NCBI GenBank assembly: GCA_018399855.1
Contig: JAGYNX010000123.1
Span: forward strand, 1-6,169
DNA: 6,169 nt
From: Spirochaetota bacterium
Lineage (GTDB): Bacteria; Spirochaetota; UBA4802; UB4802
Reading direction: 5' to 3'
In this document: piece after piece, positions 5,373-6,169 of the stretch
Layout of the letters: each line of letters begins with the position of its first letter
How positions within the stretch are numbered: the first letter of the stretch is position 1
The notes under the pieces: model-generated
The model's database searches: none
Seen by the model: the letters and a program-made list of their open reading frames with translations, nothing else
Told to the model about the DNA's origin: nothing
Position numbers and translations under genes: made by a program

Positions 5373-5391
5373 TTAATCAATTAATTTCATT
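5373..5391 (+). repeat. Direct repeat copy 2, overlapping the likely transcription start
   Basis: TTAATCAATTAATTTCATT is the second copy of the element at 5194-5213. It sits at or just after the -10 of the rightward promoter, where a bound protein would repress. The centres of the two copies are about 178 bp apart, close to 17 helical turns. Confidence 0.5.
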
Positions 5392-5467
5392 GCTTCCATT
5401 AGGTTCGTACCGGGATTTCTGACCGTTTCCTTCTTTTTGAAAAACGTGGGGGAGAAACATCAGCTAT

Positions 5468-6169
5468 ATGAATTACAATTCTGATGTGAACGCGCATCGG
5501 GTGGCTTTGGAAATTAATTTCATCGCAAAAAATGCTGTAGATCGGGAAATATCAATCGATATGCTTAAAAAAGAAATAGAGCACACATTCAACGGTTATT
5601 CTCCTAATGACAGGCATATCATTTTCAATCGGGTTATCAAGGAATGTTACCAGCAGGTATGGACGGTAGAGCCACCTGCGGCCAGGTCTTCTGCGCAATT
5701 CGATGTGAGACTGGTACGTGAGCCGTCATCATTACAGCAATATGAAAAGAAAATGAAACAAACATTTGTCATGCAACTGGCCCAGTTCATAATAGAACGC
5801 GTCAGGGCTGATAACCATAAGCTGGACAATAATAACCGGTTTCACGATGACTTTTATCGGGAATGTGCCAGTGATTTGCTTGAGGAAGATTTTGCCAGGC
5901 CTGTTGATGATGAATTGTTACTGATATATGTAAAGCAGATGGTTGTCATTATGCGTGAATCGGGGTTGCTGGGAAATGACAGGGGAATAGCCAGTGTATA
6001 TATACCCGGATCAGTTCCGGAATATTTCAAGATGCTTTTCAATGGATTCTGGAATAAATGCAAATGGGAAGATATTTTCCCCTCCGCCCCGGATGCCGCC
6101 ACGGAAATACAGGCAACGCGGACAATTTTTATTGATCTTCTCTACAACTCCGGCAACGAGGTGGCCGTA
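5468..6169 (+). CDS. Unidentified soluble protein (3' end beyond window)
   Basis: The plus strand is open from ATG 5468 to the window edge, giving 234 residues with no stop. There is no signal peptide or membrane segment, so the product is probably cytoplasmic. It is mostly helical and charged: residues 1-65 form a helix-rich N-terminal part, 66-85 are a Pro/Ala/Ser-rich link (PPAARSS), and 90-200 are again helical with many acidic residues. I see no catalytic motif and recognise no family. The reading frame keeps normal codon use throughout, which supports a real gene. The ribosome site GGGGGAG (5448-5454) is strong but lies 13 nt before the ATG, longer than ideal; no other in-frame start fits better. 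It is divergent from the peptidase operon and has its own promoter region. Confidence 0.7.
   Translation, partial: MNYNSDVNAHRVALEINFIAKNAVDREISIDMLKKEIEHTFNGYSPNDRHIIFNRVIKECYQQVWTVEPPAARSSAQFDVRLVREPSSLQQYEKKMKQTFVMQLAQFIIERVRADNHKLDNNNRFHDDFYRECASDLLEEDFARPVDDELLLIYVKQMVVIMRESGLLGNDRGIASVYIPGSVPEYFKMLFNGFWNKCKWEDIFPSAPDAATEIQATRTIFIDLLYNSGNEVAV

Larger units (their letters stand above)
5060..5467. other. AT-rich divergent intergenic control region
   Basis: This 408-bp stretch separates the minus-strand peptidase operon from the plus-strand unidentified gene. It holds the peptidase promoter (about 5135-5171), two copies of a 19-20 bp element (5194-5213 and 5373-5391), a cluster of A- and T-tracts (5234-5239, 5295-5301, 5307-5314, 5324-5330, 5332-5338) likely to bend DNA or act as an UP element, and a promoter for the rightward gene. 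A 23-codon frame at 5272-5343 is present but has a poorly placed ribosome site. No RNA gene, terminator or longer coding sequence is visible. Confidence 0.6.

Noticed and set aside
5510..5521. Perfect 12-bp palindrome GAAATTAATTTC inside the last gene
   Set aside because: It is AT-rich and within coding sequence; its amino acids (EINF) fit the frame, so chance is the simplest explanation.

Overview
This window looks like an ordinary chromosomal stretch from a diderm (Gram-negative-type) bacterium of moderate to low GC, about 40-45% by eye. Bacterial origin is supported by Shine-Dalgarno-led starts (some GTG), sigma70-like promoter boxes and a lipoprotein signal. A diderm envelope is suggested by an NlpD-like LysM/LytM lipoprotein. 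A nickel-responsive NikR of the type with an MDEHNCLEV core and a flavoredoxin-like flavoprotein are common in anaerobes. The sequence does not let me name a taxon with confidence. I see no rRNA, tRNA, CRISPR array, transposon or phage gene.

Layout. Positions 1-521 (minus) hold the 5' part of an exported protein of unknown function, cut by the window edge. It is preceded by a 21-codon leader ORF with a strong ribosome site whose stop overlaps the gene's ATG. A divergent control region (522-762) separates it from a metallo-beta-lactamase-fold hydrolase (763-1668, plus). That gene converges with an 84-residue tail-anchored-type membrane protein (1665-1919, minus), and the two share a TTAA as stop codons. 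A second divergent control region (1920-2125) carries several inverted repeats and leads into nikR (2126-2545, plus). After it comes the NlpD-like lipoprotein (2658-3584, plus). A minus-strand pair follows, read from right to left: an M28-family zinc peptidase (4136-5059) overlapping by 11 bp a flavoredoxin-like FMN protein (3607-4146). A long AT-rich divergent control region (5060-5467) then leads into an unidentified soluble protein (5468 to the window end, plus).

How they fit together. The clearest functional stories are local. NikR probably controls itself through a 7-bp inverted repeat with a 13-bp spacer lying across its own promoter, and may also control the divergent small membrane protein. 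The NlpD-like protein has lost three of the four LytM zinc ligands and is therefore more likely an activator of cell-wall amidases than an enzyme. The peptidase and flavoprotein are co-transcribed and probably translationally coupled, although their biochemical link is not obvious. No multi-gene defence or mobile system is visible. The most unusual items are the coupled leader ORF, the NikR/small-membrane-protein divergent region and the repeated element flanking the last intergenic region.
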